A DNA stretch of 64,000 nt from an uncultured Pelagibacteraceae bacterium (GTDB lineage: Bacteria > Pseudomonadota > Alphaproteobacteria > Pelagibacterales > Pelagibacteraceae), in NCBI GenBank assembly GCA_902566365.1, contig CACFIH010000004.1, positions 33,290-97,289 on the forward strand. Direction: 5' to 3'. Shown piece after piece: positions 37,028 to 45,541 of this stretch (its first letter is position 1; each line of letters begins with the position of its first letter). The notes below the pieces were generated by a model. It was not told the DNA's origin and made no database searches. It saw only the letters and a list, made by a program, of their open reading frames with translations. Position numbers and translations under genes: made by a program.

Positions 37028-37759
37028 TTATTTTTTTTCTTCAGCTGGTTTTTTGTCAGGAGCTTTTTTTTCATCACTAGCTTTTTTGTCTCCTTCACTT
37101 GATGGTTTTTCACCATCTGCTGCCGCAGATGCCTCAGTGCCTTCTGCACCTTCCGCACCTTCTGCAGTATCTTCCTCAGCTGGTTTTTCAGGCTCTTTCA
37201 TCACAGTAGGAGCAGCAAGAGTTGCTATAACAAAATCTCTTCCTTGTATTGTTGGGACGACTTCTGGATCTAATTTAACAGAGGAAATTTTAAAACTTTC
37301 ACCAATGTCAATTCCGTCTAAATCTAAAGTTAAACTTTCTGGTATTTTTTCACTTGGACATTTTAGTTCAACTTTTCGTCTGACAATGTTTAAAACGCCA
37401 CCTCTTTTTAATCCTGGAGATTTTTCATGATTAATAAAATTAACTGGAACTTCTATTTTGATTTTTACTCCTGGTATAACTCTTAGAAAATCAACATGAG
37501 TTGGCTCATCACTTATAATATGATACTTAACCTCTCTTGGTAATACATTTTGTACTTTCCCATTTATATTTAAACTAATAATACTTGATAAAAAATTTTC
37601 TTTCTCAATTAATGTTTTGAGTAATTTTTTTGATATAGATACTTTTTGATTATTTTCTTTTCCACCATAAATTATCGCTGGTACATTCCCACTATTTCTA
37701 ACAGCGTTTAATTGACCTTTTGTAGTATTCTCTCTAATACTTGCATCTAAAGAATTCAT
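37028..37759 (-). CDS. rplY: 50S ribosomal protein L25/Ctc with low-complexity tail
   Basis: The long CTC form of L25, which binds 5S rRNA. It is 243 aa. The N-terminal L25 domain begins SLDASIRENTTKGQLNAVR, then the beta domain of the CTC family reaches about residue 185. The last 55 residues are a low-complexity tail of Ala, Glu, Lys, Pro and Ser, with the GAEGAEGTEA run and a Lys-rich end. The tail is locally less A+T-rich than its neighbours. Tails of this kind are common in alphaproteobacterial L25. Confidence 0.95.
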   Translation of the reverse strand: MNSLDASIRENTTKGQLNAVRNSGNVPAIIYGGKENNQKVSISKKLLKTLIEKENFLSSIISLNINGKVQNVLPREVKYHIISDEPTHVDFLRVIPGVKIKIEVPVNFINHEKSPGLKRGGVLNIVRRKVELKCPSEKIPESLTLDLDGIDIGESFKISSVKLDPEVVPTIQGRDFVIATLAAPTVMKEPEKPAEEDTAEGAEGAEGTEASAAADGEKPSSEGDKKASDEKKAPDKKPAEEKK

Positions 37760-37803
37760 AAGTCTCAGGGTTTTAACTCATGTTGATAAATAATCAAGTA
37801 TAA

Positions 37804-38736
37804 TTATTTAAATAAATCGGAAACAGATGTCGAATTCGAAATTCTTTTAATTGCTTCACCCATTAGACCTGAAATTGGCAAAACTTCTATATTTTTAACA
37901 TTTTTGGTTTTTTCAATATTATCAATTGTATCTGTAATAACTAAATTTTTTATAACTGAGTTTTTTATTTTTTTTACAGCATCACCACTCAAAACCCCAT
38001 GAGTAATGTATACATAAACATCTCTAGCTCCTCTTTTTTTTAGAGCTGCAGCAGCATTAACTATAGTACCTCCAGAGTCAATTATATCATCTACAATTAT
38101 ACAGGTTTTGCCTTTAACATCTCCAATTACATTCATTACCTGTGATTGACCAGGTTTAGGTCGTCTTTTATCTACAATAGCAAGTCCAACATTTAATATT
38201 TTACCAAGAGCTCTCGCTCTTTCAGTCCCACCAACATCTGGGGCAACACAAATAATATTTTTATTTTTAATTTTCTTTTTAATATGTCTAGCAAATATTG
38301 GGGTTGCAAAAAGATTATCCACAGGAATATCAAAAAAACCTTGTATTTGACCCGCATGTAAATCTACAGTCACAACTCTATCTGCTCCTGCTTTAGTAAT
38401 TAAATTTGAAACTAATTTCGCAGAAATTGAAGTTCTTGGGACTACTTTTCTATCCTGTCTTGCATATCCAAAATAGGGAATTACAGCAGTGATATTCTTC
38501 GCAGAAGATCTTTTTAATGCATCGATACAAAGTAACAATTCCATTAGATTATCGTTTGCTGGAGATGATATAGATTGAATAATAAAAATACTATTCCCTC
38601 TAATATTTTCGTTTATTTCTGTATAAATTTCGCCATCAGAAAATTTTCTAATACTTGAGTTTACAAGTTTGCTTTTTAAATATTTGGCAATATTTTTACT
38701 TAAAGTTTTATTGCTGTTTCCAGTTAATAATTTCAT
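37804..38736 (-). CDS. prs: ribose-phosphate pyrophosphokinase
   Basis: Makes PRPP for nucleotide, histidine and tryptophan synthesis. It is 310 aa. The ATP/catalytic flexible loop is [11 protein letters not shown] and the PRPP-binding motif is [14 protein letters not shown] with the acidic pair. [13 protein letters not shown] is also conserved. The start ATG gives [14 protein letters not shown]. It precedes rplY in the same direction, 44 bp apart. Confidence 0.97.
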   Translation of the reverse strand: MKLLTGNSNKTLSKNIAKYLKSKLVNSSIRKFSDGEIYTEINENIRGNSIFIIQSISSPANDNLMELLLCIDALKRSSAKNITAVIPYFGYARQDRKVVPRTSISAKLVSNLITKAGADRVVTVDLHAGQIQGFFDIPVDNLFATPIFARHIKKKIKNKNIICVAPDVGGTERARALGKILNVGLAIVDKRRPKPGQSQVMNVIGDVKGKTCIIVDDIIDSGGTIVNAAAALKKRGARDVYVYITHGVLSGDAVKKIKNSVIKNLVITDTIDNIEKTKNVKNIEVLPISGLMGEAIKRISNSTSVSDLFK

Positions 38737-38744
38737 TGAAAAAT

Positions 38745-39506
38745 TTAATTAATCATAATTATTGAAATATTTCTACCATAATCATCATCTTTTAGTCTTA
38801 AAGACCTTCTAGCGCTAAAATAATTATTTCTTAGATCAAAAGTATCAATATTTATATGGTCAATATTTAATATTCTATTTATTTTAAGCTGTGATTTAAC
38901 ATAGCCTGGTAAATCAAAGTAAATTGAATTTTTTGATTTTTTAAAAAATATTTTATTTTTTAAGTTTTTTTTCATAAATTTCTTAAAAAAATTTTCTTTA
39001 ACATTATAATTTTTTTGGGTGATACAAGGACCAATTGCAGCATATATATTTTTTCTTTTACAACCTTTTTTAATCAAAAAATTGATTACGTTACTAATTA
39101 TACCTTTATATGCACCTTTCCAACCAGAATGTATTGCTGCAATTATTTTTCTGACATTATCATAAATTAATATTGGCACACAATCAGCAGTTAAAATCCC
39201 GATAGGTAATTTTTTTTGATCAGTGATAATGGCGTCTGCTTTAATCTTATTTTTTTTAATTTTATAATTATTACCAATGAATACAATTTTATTACTATGA
39301 ATTTGATGAAGTAAAAAAATATCCTTTGATTTTTTAGTTAATTTATTTTTAACGATTCTTAAATTTTTATTTATATTAGTTTTCTTATCTCTAGATCCTG
39401 AACCACAATTCAAGCTATAATATATACCTTTGGATTTACCGCCTTTTCTATTAAAAAAACCGTGACTAATTCCCTTGAATTTTTTTAATTTTTTAGACTT
39501 TATCAT
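38745..39506 (-). CDS. pgeF: peptidoglycan editing factor PgeF (laccase-like domain)
   Basis: Multicopper-polyphenol-oxidase-fold amidase/purine nucleosidase group, 253 aa, known to remove wrong amino acids from peptidoglycan precursors in E. coli. The conserved metal site is seen in [10 protein letters not shown] (Cys), [13 protein letters not shown] (His) and [14 protein letters not shown] (Cys). The C-terminal [17 protein letters not shown] is typical. It overlaps midA by 4 bp (ATGA). Confidence 0.93.
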   Translation of the reverse strand: MIKSKKLKKFKGISHGFFNRKGGKSKGIYYSLNCGSGSRDKKTNINKNLRIVKNKLTKKSKDIFLLHQIHSNKIVFIGNNYKIKKNKIKADAIITDQKKLPIGILTADCVPILIYDNVRKIIAAIHSGWKGAYKGIISNVINFLIKKGCKRKNIYAAIGPCITQKNYNVKENFFKKFMKKNLKNKIFFKKSKNSIYFDLPGYVKSQLKINRILNIDHINIDTFDLRNNYFSARRSLRLKDDDYGRNISIIMIN

Positions 39507-40555
39507 TTTTCAAATCCTAAATTAAATTTGTTACTTTTGTTTTTTATAAGCATTACTTTGAAAAGATCTCCCATTTGTTTTTTATCTATTAGTCTTTTTA
39601 ATCTGTAATAAACATCAATTTTGTTTGAGAAGGGAAGTTTTTTTGACATTATCTCAGCTCTTTTTTCTATCCCTAATTTAATTAAAAAATTTCTTTGAGT
39701 TGTGATTAACCCTTTTAGTTCCTTTTTATTTTGTATTATTTTTTTAAATAACCAAAAGTTTAAATTATGAGTTATGTCACAATTTCCAATATTATTTAAT
39801 AAATTTGTATGTTTATGATTTGAGATTGCTTGAAGAGTATTTTTCATTTTTTTTTCTAAATATCCATAATCTATTATAAGTAAAGCTCCATAATTCCTTT
39901 TAATTATCCGAGAAATATTTTTCAAATAATTTATTCCAACTTCAGAGTATTCAATAAAATTTTGTCCTTCACTGATCTTGTATTTAATTTTTTTTTCAAA
40001 ATTTTTCATATCAAATTTCATATTTAAAAAAAAAGCCTCATTTTTATTTTTTATTTTTACATATTTTTCAAACCATAAGTTTTCTAATTTAATAAATTGT
40101 TTTATTGCAATTGAGTCGAAAAACTCATTAGCAATAAAAATTGTAGGATTTTTTTTTAATTTATTGATCTTAGAAAGCCAGATAATTTTATTTTTTCTAA
40201 GTTTGTTTTTTTGAATCTTAATTAGTTTAGGACTTTTTTCGTGAATATAAATATTACAGGAGTCATAAAAATTTGGAAAATTTTTAAAACTCTCAATTAA
40301 AACTTTCATCATCTCACCATTTCCAGCACCCAGCTCGATTAAATTAAAATTTTTTGGAGAACCTAAATTTTGCCAGAAACTCAAAATCCATATCGCTAGC
40401 ATTTCTGAAAATAATCTTGAAATATTTGGCGCTGTTATAAAATCACCTTTTTTTCCAAAGGGATTCTTTTTCATATAATAACCATTTTTTTTATCATAAA
40501 GAGATAAGTTTATATATTCGTCTAATGGAATATTATTTTTTCGTCTGGATTTCAT
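39503..40555 (-). CDS. SAM-dependent methyltransferase, MidA/NDUFAF7 family
   Basis: DUF185 methyltransferase of 350 aa. The SAM motif is LIELGAGNGEMMKVLI near residue 73. The N-terminal SLYDKKNGYYMKKNPFGKKGDFITAP segment is the family hallmark. The mitochondrial homologue NDUFAF7 dimethylates an arginine of the complex I NDUFS2 subunit; whether the bacterial protein does the same is not proven. It lies between lgt and pgeF, a conserved alphaproteobacterial order, and overlaps lgt by 23 bp. Confidence 0.92.
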   Translation of the reverse strand: MKSRRKNNIPLDEYINLSLYDKKNGYYMKKNPFGKKGDFITAPNISRLFSEMLAIWILSFWQNLGSPKNFNLIELGAGNGEMMKVLIESFKNFPNFYDSCNIYIHEKSPKLIKIQKNKLRKNKIIWLSKINKLKKNPTIFIANEFFDSIAIKQFIKLENLWFEKYVKIKNKNEAFFLNMKFDMKNFEKKIKYKISEGQNFIEYSEVGINYLKNISRIIKRNYGALLIIDYGYLEKKMKNTLQAISNHKHTNLLNNIGNCDITHNLNFWLFKKIIQNKKELKGLITTQRNFLIKLGIEKRAEIMSKKLPFSNKIDVYYRLKRLIDKKQMGDLFKVMLIKNKSNKFNLGFEK

Positions 40556-41315
40556 ATTTTGTAGTCATTAAATAAATACCAAAAATAAAAAAAATAGAGC
40601 TAATAATTTGACCCATAGTTAAATTAAAAATCAAATAACCAATTTGTTCGTCTGGAACTCTAAAAAACTCTATTATAAATCTAAATAGTGAATAAAAGGC
40701 TAAAAACATTCCTGAGATGAATCCTGGGAAGTTTAAAAAACCTTTATTTCTAAAAATGATTAATATTATAAACAAAATTAATCCCTCTAAAATTGCCTCA
40801 TACAATTGGGAAGGATGTCGATACAAATTATCAACTTGAATGAATTTTACCGCCCAAGGCATATTTGTTTCAATTCCGTATAATTCTGAATTAATAAAAT
40901 TTGATATTCTTCCAAAAAATATACCTATTGGAGTAACGATTGAAATTACGTCTAAATAATTAAATGCATTATGATTGTTTTTTTTTGCAAACCAAATGGT
41001 TACAAAAATTACTCCTAAAAGCCCACCATGAAAAGACATTCCACCTTGCCAAATTTTAATTATGTCAATTGGATTATTTATATAATAATTAAAATTGTAA
41101 AATAATATATATCCCAATCTACCACCAACAATTATAGCGATTATTAAATATGTTAAATAGTCATCAAATTTTTCTTTTATTGATTGATTTGAGATAAAAA
41201 ACTTTTTACTCAAAAACCAGCCAATCAAAATTCCAAAAATATAAGCTAATGAATACCATCTAATTTCTAAAGATAAAATTTCTATTGCCACTGGGTCAAA
41301 ATTATTAGTGAACAT
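40533..41315 (-). CDS. lgt: prolipoprotein diacylglyceryl transferase
   Basis: Inner-membrane enzyme that lipidates the Cys of lipoprotein precursors using phosphatidylglycerol. It is 260 aa with seven helices. Conserved segments are the GRISNFINSELYG signature with the essential Arg and Asn, HPSQLYEAILEG, and GGMSFHGGLLG with the catalytic His region. It is the first gene of the minus-strand lgt-midA-pgeF-prs group and diverges from ubiK. Confidence 0.96.
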   Translation of the reverse strand: MFTNNFDPVAIEILSLEIRWYSLAYIFGILIGWFLSKKFFISNQSIKEKFDDYLTYLIIAIIVGGRLGYILFYNFNYYINNPIDIIKIWQGGMSFHGGLLGVIFVTIWFAKKNNHNAFNYLDVISIVTPIGIFFGRISNFINSELYGIETNMPWAVKFIQVDNLYRHPSQLYEAILEGLILFIILIIFRNKGFLNFPGFISGMFLAFYSLFRFIIEFFRVPDEQIGYLIFNLTMGQIISSIFFIFGIYLMTTKYEIQTKK

Positions 41316-41361
41316 TTATAATAATAATTATAAGCTTAATTTTTAAAAAGTAATTAAATAT

Positions 41362-41613
41362 ATGAAAAATTCTAAATATATTATTGATAAACTCGCAAGG
41401 TTACTTGAACAAGGATTAGTTTCCTCAAAAGATATTTCAACTGAAATATTAAATATTTTAAAATCGAAAAGAAATGAATTGGTATTTCGGTTAAAATTAA
41501 CTAGCAAAGATGAATTTGAGGTTTTATCTAAAAGGGTTGAAAATTTAGAAAATAAAATAGAAAAAATGCAACCTAAAAATAAAAATAAACTTAAACGGGT
41601 AAAAAAATCTTAA
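41362..41613 (+). CDS. ubiK: UbiK-like accessory factor (BMFP domain)
   Basis: Small 83-aa protein. The C-terminal half is a coiled coil (KDEFEVLSKRVENLENKIEKM) ending in a Lys-rich tail, and the N-terminal half has a short amphipathic region; both fit the BMFP/UbiK family. In enterobacteria UbiK supports aerobic ubiquinone biosynthesis. The family is diverse in sequence, so the name rests on the length, coiled coil and position before a respiratory-type two-component operon. Its 3' end overlaps the histidine kinase gene by 23 bp. Confidence 0.75.
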   Translation: MKNSKYIIDKLARLLEQGLVSSKDISTEILNILKSKRNELVFRLKLTSKDEFEVLSKRVENLENKIEKMQPKNKNKLKRVKKS

Positions 41614-42910
41614 CTCCAAGTCCATTCATCTTCGATTTTTCTAGCTTTATATTACCGCCGTGAGACCTTACTATATCAGATGCTATAGATAAACCAAGAC
41701 CTACGCTAGATTTAGAATCTGCTCTACCTTTATTTATTTTATAAAATGGTTTAAATACGTTTTCATACTCATTTTCTGGAATACCTGGCCCATTATCTTC
41801 AATTCTAATAAATAGATTTTGATTACTTTTATTTAATTCTACATTAACTTTTTCACCGTATTTAATTGCATTATCAATTAAATTATTAATACATCTTTTA
41901 ATTAAATTTTTTCTTCCATTTAAGAAAACTTCAGGCATTAAATTTATTGAAATATCTTGCTTGCTATATTTTTTAGTTATTTCAACTAATAATTCAGTTA
42001 AATTAAACATCTCGTCTTTTTCTTGAAAAGAAGATTTTGTAAATTGGAGATATTCATTAAGCATTTTTTCCATTTCATTAATATCTTCAGACAGTTTATC
42101 TGCTAATTCTTTTTCTTTTATGAAAGCAACTTGTAATTTCATCCTAGTCAAAGGGGTTCTTAAATCATGACTTATTCCCGATAGCATTTCAGATCTTTGA
42201 TTTAAATGCCTAATAATTCTTTTACGCATTTTATCAAATTCATACCCTGCTTGCCTTATCTCTAATGCACCTGAGGGCTTGAATTCCTCGATTTCCTCAC
42301 CTTTGCCAAATTTTTCAGCAGCTCTAGCAAGATTTGTAATTGGTCTTGTTTGGTTTTTAAGGAAAATTAAAGATATAAAAACCATTATTAATGCAGGCAC
42401 TGTTATCCACAAAGCAAATATTCTTGCTGAGGAACTTGTAACCCTATCTCTTGGAACTAAAAATTTAAAATAACCAAGTTTATATCTTATTCTTATATCA
42501 ATTAATTCTTTATATTTTGTAGTATCAAACCAAAAATTATCGATTTTAAATTTTGTTTTTAACTCACGTCTTAAAGTTCTATCAATAGGACTAAACCATC
42601 TTTCGTTATATTCAAAATTGAAATTTTCTTCTTCAATTAATTCAAAATTTAAATCCTGATAAACAGAAAAAAGTTTTTTAATTTCAGTCTTATCGTAATT
42701 TTCATCATTATAAAATTCTAAAAATGTACTTATTTCATTTACAAGTGCTCTAGTCATTCCTTTTGTAGTTTTTATCCAAAGACTATCAAAAAAAACAATA
42801 GTAATTACTAACTGCAAAACTATTACAGGAATAGCTACTATCAATAATGCTCTATAAAATAAACTTTTAGGAAGAATTCTTTTGACAAAACTACTCAATC
42901 CATAAAACAT
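41591..42910 (-). CDS. sensor histidine kinase, EnvZ-like
   Basis: Inner-membrane kinase. From ATG 42910 (MFYGLSSFVK) it is 439 aa. TM1 is at about residues 20-42, the periplasmic sensor at about 43-160, TM2 at about 164-184, HAMP at 185-238, and the H-box GISHDLRTPL has phospho-acceptor H248. N box NLIDNAIKYG and G boxes DNGPGIPE and GLGLSIASDIVRSHGG follow. It overlaps the regulator gene by 20 bp, so the two are a pair. A longer frame to 42964 would lie fully inside the regulator gene. Confidence 0.92.
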   Translation of the reverse strand: MFYGLSSFVKRILPKSLFYRALLIVAIPVIVLQLVITIVFFDSLWIKTTKGMTRALVNEISTFLEFYNDENYDKTEIKKLFSVYQDLNFELIEEENFNFEYNERWFSPIDRTLRRELKTKFKIDNFWFDTTKYKELIDIRIRYKLGYFKFLVPRDRVTSSSARIFALWITVPALIMVFISLIFLKNQTRPITNLARAAEKFGKGEEIEEFKPSGALEIRQAGYEFDKMRKRIIRHLNQRSEMLSGISHDLRTPLTRMKLQVAFIKEKELADKLSEDINEMEKMLNEYLQFTKSSFQEKDEMFNLTELLVEITKKYSKQDISINLMPEVFLNGRKNLIKRCINNLIDNAIKYGEKVNVELNKSNQNLFIRIEDNGPGIPENEYENVFKPFYKINKGRADSKSSVGLGLSIASDIVRSHGGNIKLEKSKMNGLGVKIFLPV

Positions 42911-43568
42911 ATCCTGCTCCTCTAATTGTTTGTAAGAATTTTGGATTTTTTGGATTTTCTTCAATTTTTCTTCTTAATCTTGTTATAATTACATCAATTG
43001 AACGTTCTTTATCTAAATTAATTAAAGTACTAATATTTTCTCGTGAAAAAGTTTTACCTGGATTATTGATCATTTTTTCTAATATTATTTTTTCTGTATT
43101 ATTTATTTTAAATTCTTTATTTTTTCTTAAAATTAACAGTTTGTTTAGGTCTATTTTAATATTATAAAACTCAATAACTCTTTTTTGATTTATCTTTTTC
43201 GTTTTTTTTAAAATATTTTGAATTCTCAAAATTAATTCTTTTGGCTCAAAAGGTTTTGGAAGATAATCGTCTGCACCGATCTCAAGCCCCTCTATTCTTT
43301 CATTCGGCCCTCCTTTAGCTGTCAAAAGGATTATAGGGGTATCTAAATTATTCCTATTTTCTTCAATAAACTCTAAACCACTTTTTCCTGGCATCATTAT
43401 ATCTAGAATTATCAAATCAAATTTAATTAATTTAATTTTCTTTGATGCTTCTTCAGCACTACCAGCAGTGGTAACTATAAAATTATTTTCATTTAAGAAT
43501 TTTTTTACCAATAATTTAATTCCCTCATCATCATCTACCACCATTATATGAGCTAAAAAATTATCCAT
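42891..43568 (-). CDS. OmpR-family response regulator, PetR-like
   Basis: A 225-aa regulator. The receiver has the acidic pocket VVDDDEG near residue 11, phospho-acceptor D56 (IILDIMMPGKSG) and the Lys in LPKPFEPKEL. The C-terminal winged helix has RSIDVIITRLRRKIEENP and ends QTIRGAGYVLW. It lies between a MarR gene and a histidine kinase gene. A MarR plus OmpR pair is the petP-petR layout known in Rhodobacter capsulatus, where PetR is needed for bc1 synthesis. PetR identity is inferred from the context and not shown by a search. Confidence 0.9.
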   Translation of the reverse strand: MDNFLAHIMVVDDDEGIKLLVKKFLNENNFIVTTAGSAEEASKKIKLIKFDLIILDIMMPGKSGLEFIEENRNNLDTPIILLTAKGGPNERIEGLEIGADDYLPKPFEPKELILRIQNILKKTKKINQKRVIEFYNIKIDLNKLLILRKNKEFKINNTEKIILEKMINNPGKTFSRENISTLINLDKERSIDVIITRLRRKIEENPKNPKFLQTIRGAGYVLWIE

Positions 43569-43998
43569 TAATTATCTTTTTTAATACATTATCAAAATTA
43601 ATAACTTCTTCAGAACTAGAGCTAAGTAACGCATTATAAATTCTTTTTTTCTGTATAATAAAAATTTCATCAAATATTTTTTTGCCTTTTTGATTTAAAT
43701 AGATATGTTTTACTCTTGAGTCTATTTCATCTTTTTTAAAAACAATAATTTCTAGATTTATTAAATCTTTTAAAACTCTATTTAAACTTTGTTTTGTAAT
43801 TTTAAGTTTCTTTAATAATTCTGATATTGAAATACCTTCATACATTGATAGTAGATGTATTACTTTTTGATGAGCTAAACCAATCGAATATTTATCAAGA
43901 ATTTTTTTTGAGTCAGAAAAAGTCTCTCTATATCCTAGAAATAGTTTTTCAATTAAATCTTTTAATTGATCGTCCTTTAAATATAAAAGTTCTTTCAT
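43561..43998 (-). CDS. MarR-family transcription regulator, PetP-like
   Basis: Winged-helix regulator of 145 aa from ATG 43998 (MKELLYLKDDQ). The recognition helix region is ISISELLKKLKITKQSLNRVLKDL and the wing has KKDEIDSRVKHIYLNQKGKK, the conserved MarR D-x-R pattern. The stop overlaps the response-regulator start by 8 bp. Position and family match PetP. A longer frame to 44070 would cross the divergent ilvE start region and lacks family support. Confidence 0.88.
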   Translation of the reverse strand: MKELLYLKDDQLKDLIEKLFLGYRETFSDSKKILDKYSIGLAHQKVIHLLSMYEGISISELLKKLKITKQSLNRVLKDLINLEIIVFKKDEIDSRVKHIYLNQKGKKIFDEIFIIQKKRIYNALLSSSSEEVINFDNVLKKIING

Positions 43999-44013
43999 TA
44001 TTGGTAAGTTATA

Positions 44014-44042
44014 TTGACATATTATAGATACAAAGATATTTT
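44014..44042 (+). promoter_or_regulatory. candidate sigma-70 promoter for ilvE
   Basis: A perfect -35 TTGACA at 44014-44019 is followed after a 17-bp spacer by TATTTT at 44037-44042 (four of six to TATAAT). Transcription would begin about 25 bases before the ilvE ATG. It lies in the 74-bp gap between the divergent marR and ilvE starts. The second box is weak. Confidence 0.4.
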
Positions 44043-44072
44043 TTGGTAATAATTTTTTTAAATATTTCAAAA

Positions 44073-44954
44073 ATGATACCTTACGATAAAAGATCTGGAA
44101 AAATATGGTACAATGGCGAATTAGTTAATTGGTCAGATGTCAAAGTGCATGTATTAAGCCATGGTTTGCATTATGCGAGTTGTGTATTTGAAGGGGAACG
44201 AGTTTATGATGGCAATATATTTAAATTAGAGGAGCATACTTCTAGATTATTTTACTCAGCAAAAAGAATGGGTTTTGAAATTCCATACACTGAAAATGAA
44301 ATTAATTCAGCATGTAAAAAAATAATTGTCACTCAAAAAGTTGAAAATGGATATGTAAGACCAGTTGCTTGGAGAGGTAGTGAGATGATGGCTATTTCTG
44401 CACAGCAAACAAAAATTCATGTAGCAATTGCAACTTGGGAATGGGGCTCATATTTTGACCCTAAACTCAAAATAGAGGGTATCAAATTAAATATTTCAAG
44501 TTGGAGAAGACCTGCACCAAATACAATTCCTTGGGATACAAAAGCTTCCGGTCTTTACATGATTTGTACTCTTTCAAAACATGAAGCAGAAAAACAAGGT
44601 TATACCGACTCTTTAATGCTTGATCATGAGGGAAATGTTGCTGAAGCAACTGGAGCAAATATTTTTTTTAAAGATAAAAATGAAGAACTCCACACACCTA
44701 TTCCAGACTCATTTTTGGATGGCATAACAAGAAGAACCGTAATTGAAATAGCTAAATCTAAAAATATTAAAGTTCATGAAAGAAAAATTAGTCCTGATGA
44801 ATTACCGAATTTTGTGGGATGTTTTCTAACAGGTACTGCAGCAGAAGTTACCCCAGTTTCTTGTATTTCTGATTATAAATTTAAAGTTTGTGAAATGATA
44901 ATAGATTTAAATGAGAGTTATCAAACCTTAGTAAAAAAGAAAAAAGCAGCTTAA
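44073..44954 (+). CDS. ilvE: branched-chain amino acid aminotransferase
   Basis: Fold-type IV PLP aminotransferase for the last step of Leu, Ile and Val synthesis. From ATG 44073 (MIPYDKRSGKIWYNG) it is 293 aa. The PLP lysine is in PWDTKASGLYMI near residue 160. The EATGANIFF and LDGITRRTVIEIA motifs follow. The family is diverse (D-amino acid and ADC lyase relatives), but the N-terminus and length fit IlvE. The stop shares a TTAA with pgsA. Confidence 0.93.
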   Translation: MIPYDKRSGKIWYNGELVNWSDVKVHVLSHGLHYASCVFEGERVYDGNIFKLEEHTSRLFYSAKRMGFEIPYTENEINSACKKIIVTQKVENGYVRPVAWRGSEMMAISAQQTKIHVAIATWEWGSYFDPKLKIEGIKLNISSWRRPAPNTIPWDTKASGLYMICTLSKHEAEKQGYTDSLMLDHEGNVAEATGANIFFKDKNEELHTPIPDSFLDGITRRTVIEIAKSKNIKVHERKISPDELPNFVGCFLTGTAAEVTPVSCISDYKFKVCEMIIDLNESYQTLVKKKKAA

Positions 44955-45535
44955 TTTTTATTGTCCTCAGAAATAGCATGATCAATACCTTTCCTCATGT
45001 ATTCATAACCTGTAAATAGTGTCAAAACTGCAGAGAGCCATAATAATATAATTCCGATAGTTTGAGCGTTATAATCCTGATAGTTTATTATTTTATTTCC
45101 AGTATCCCCTGACAATAAAAGAGCTATTGATACCATTTGTAAAACAGTTTTTAATTTTGCTAAGTTGGATACTGGAAGTTTGATTTTTCCTTTTGCTAAA
45201 AATTCTCTTAAGCCAGAAATTAATATTTCTCTTGTAAGGATAATTATTGCAGCAATCACTTCATAATTTCGAATTGTCCCATCCATAACTAAAAGAATAA
45301 GTGCTGTTGCAACAATAATTTTATCAGCTATCGGATCTAGTAATTCACCAAGCTTGGACTCTTCTCCAAGCAACCTAGCCAACATACCATCTAAAAAATC
45401 AGTAAAAGATGCTATGATAAATAAAATAAGCGCGGTTAAGTCTCCATAAAAACCAGGTAAGTAGAAAGCTAAAACAAAAAAAGGAACAATTAAAATTCTT
45501 CCAACAGTGAGTATATTTGGTATTTTTTTTAGCAT
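44951..45535 (-). CDS. pgsA: CDP-diacylglycerol-glycerol-3-phosphate phosphatidyltransferase
   Basis: Makes phosphatidylglycerol phosphate. It is 194 aa with several membrane helices. The CDP-alcohol phosphotransferase motif D-G-x2-A-R-x8-G-x3-D-x3-D is present as DGMLARLLGEESKLGELLD plus PIAD. The start ATG gives MLKKIPNILTVGRILIVPFF. It lies 6 bp downstream of uvrC in the same direction, a common pairing. Confidence 0.96.
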   Translation of the reverse strand: MLKKIPNILTVGRILIVPFFVLAFYLPGFYGDLTALILFIIASFTDFLDGMLARLLGEESKLGELLDPIADKIIVATALILLVMDGTIRNYEVIAAIIILTREILISGLREFLAKGKIKLPVSNLAKLKTVLQMVSIALLLSGDTGNKIINYQDYNAQTIGIILLWLSAVLTLFTGYEYMRKGIDHAISEDNKN

Positions 45536-45541
45536 TTTTTT

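Noticed and set aside
37023..37430. Open frame on the + strand rich in Ser, Pro and Ala, antisense to rplY
   Set aside because: It is the mirror of the low-complexity Ala/Glu/Lys tail of L25; no start context, no family, and the opposite frame is a well-conserved ribosomal gene.
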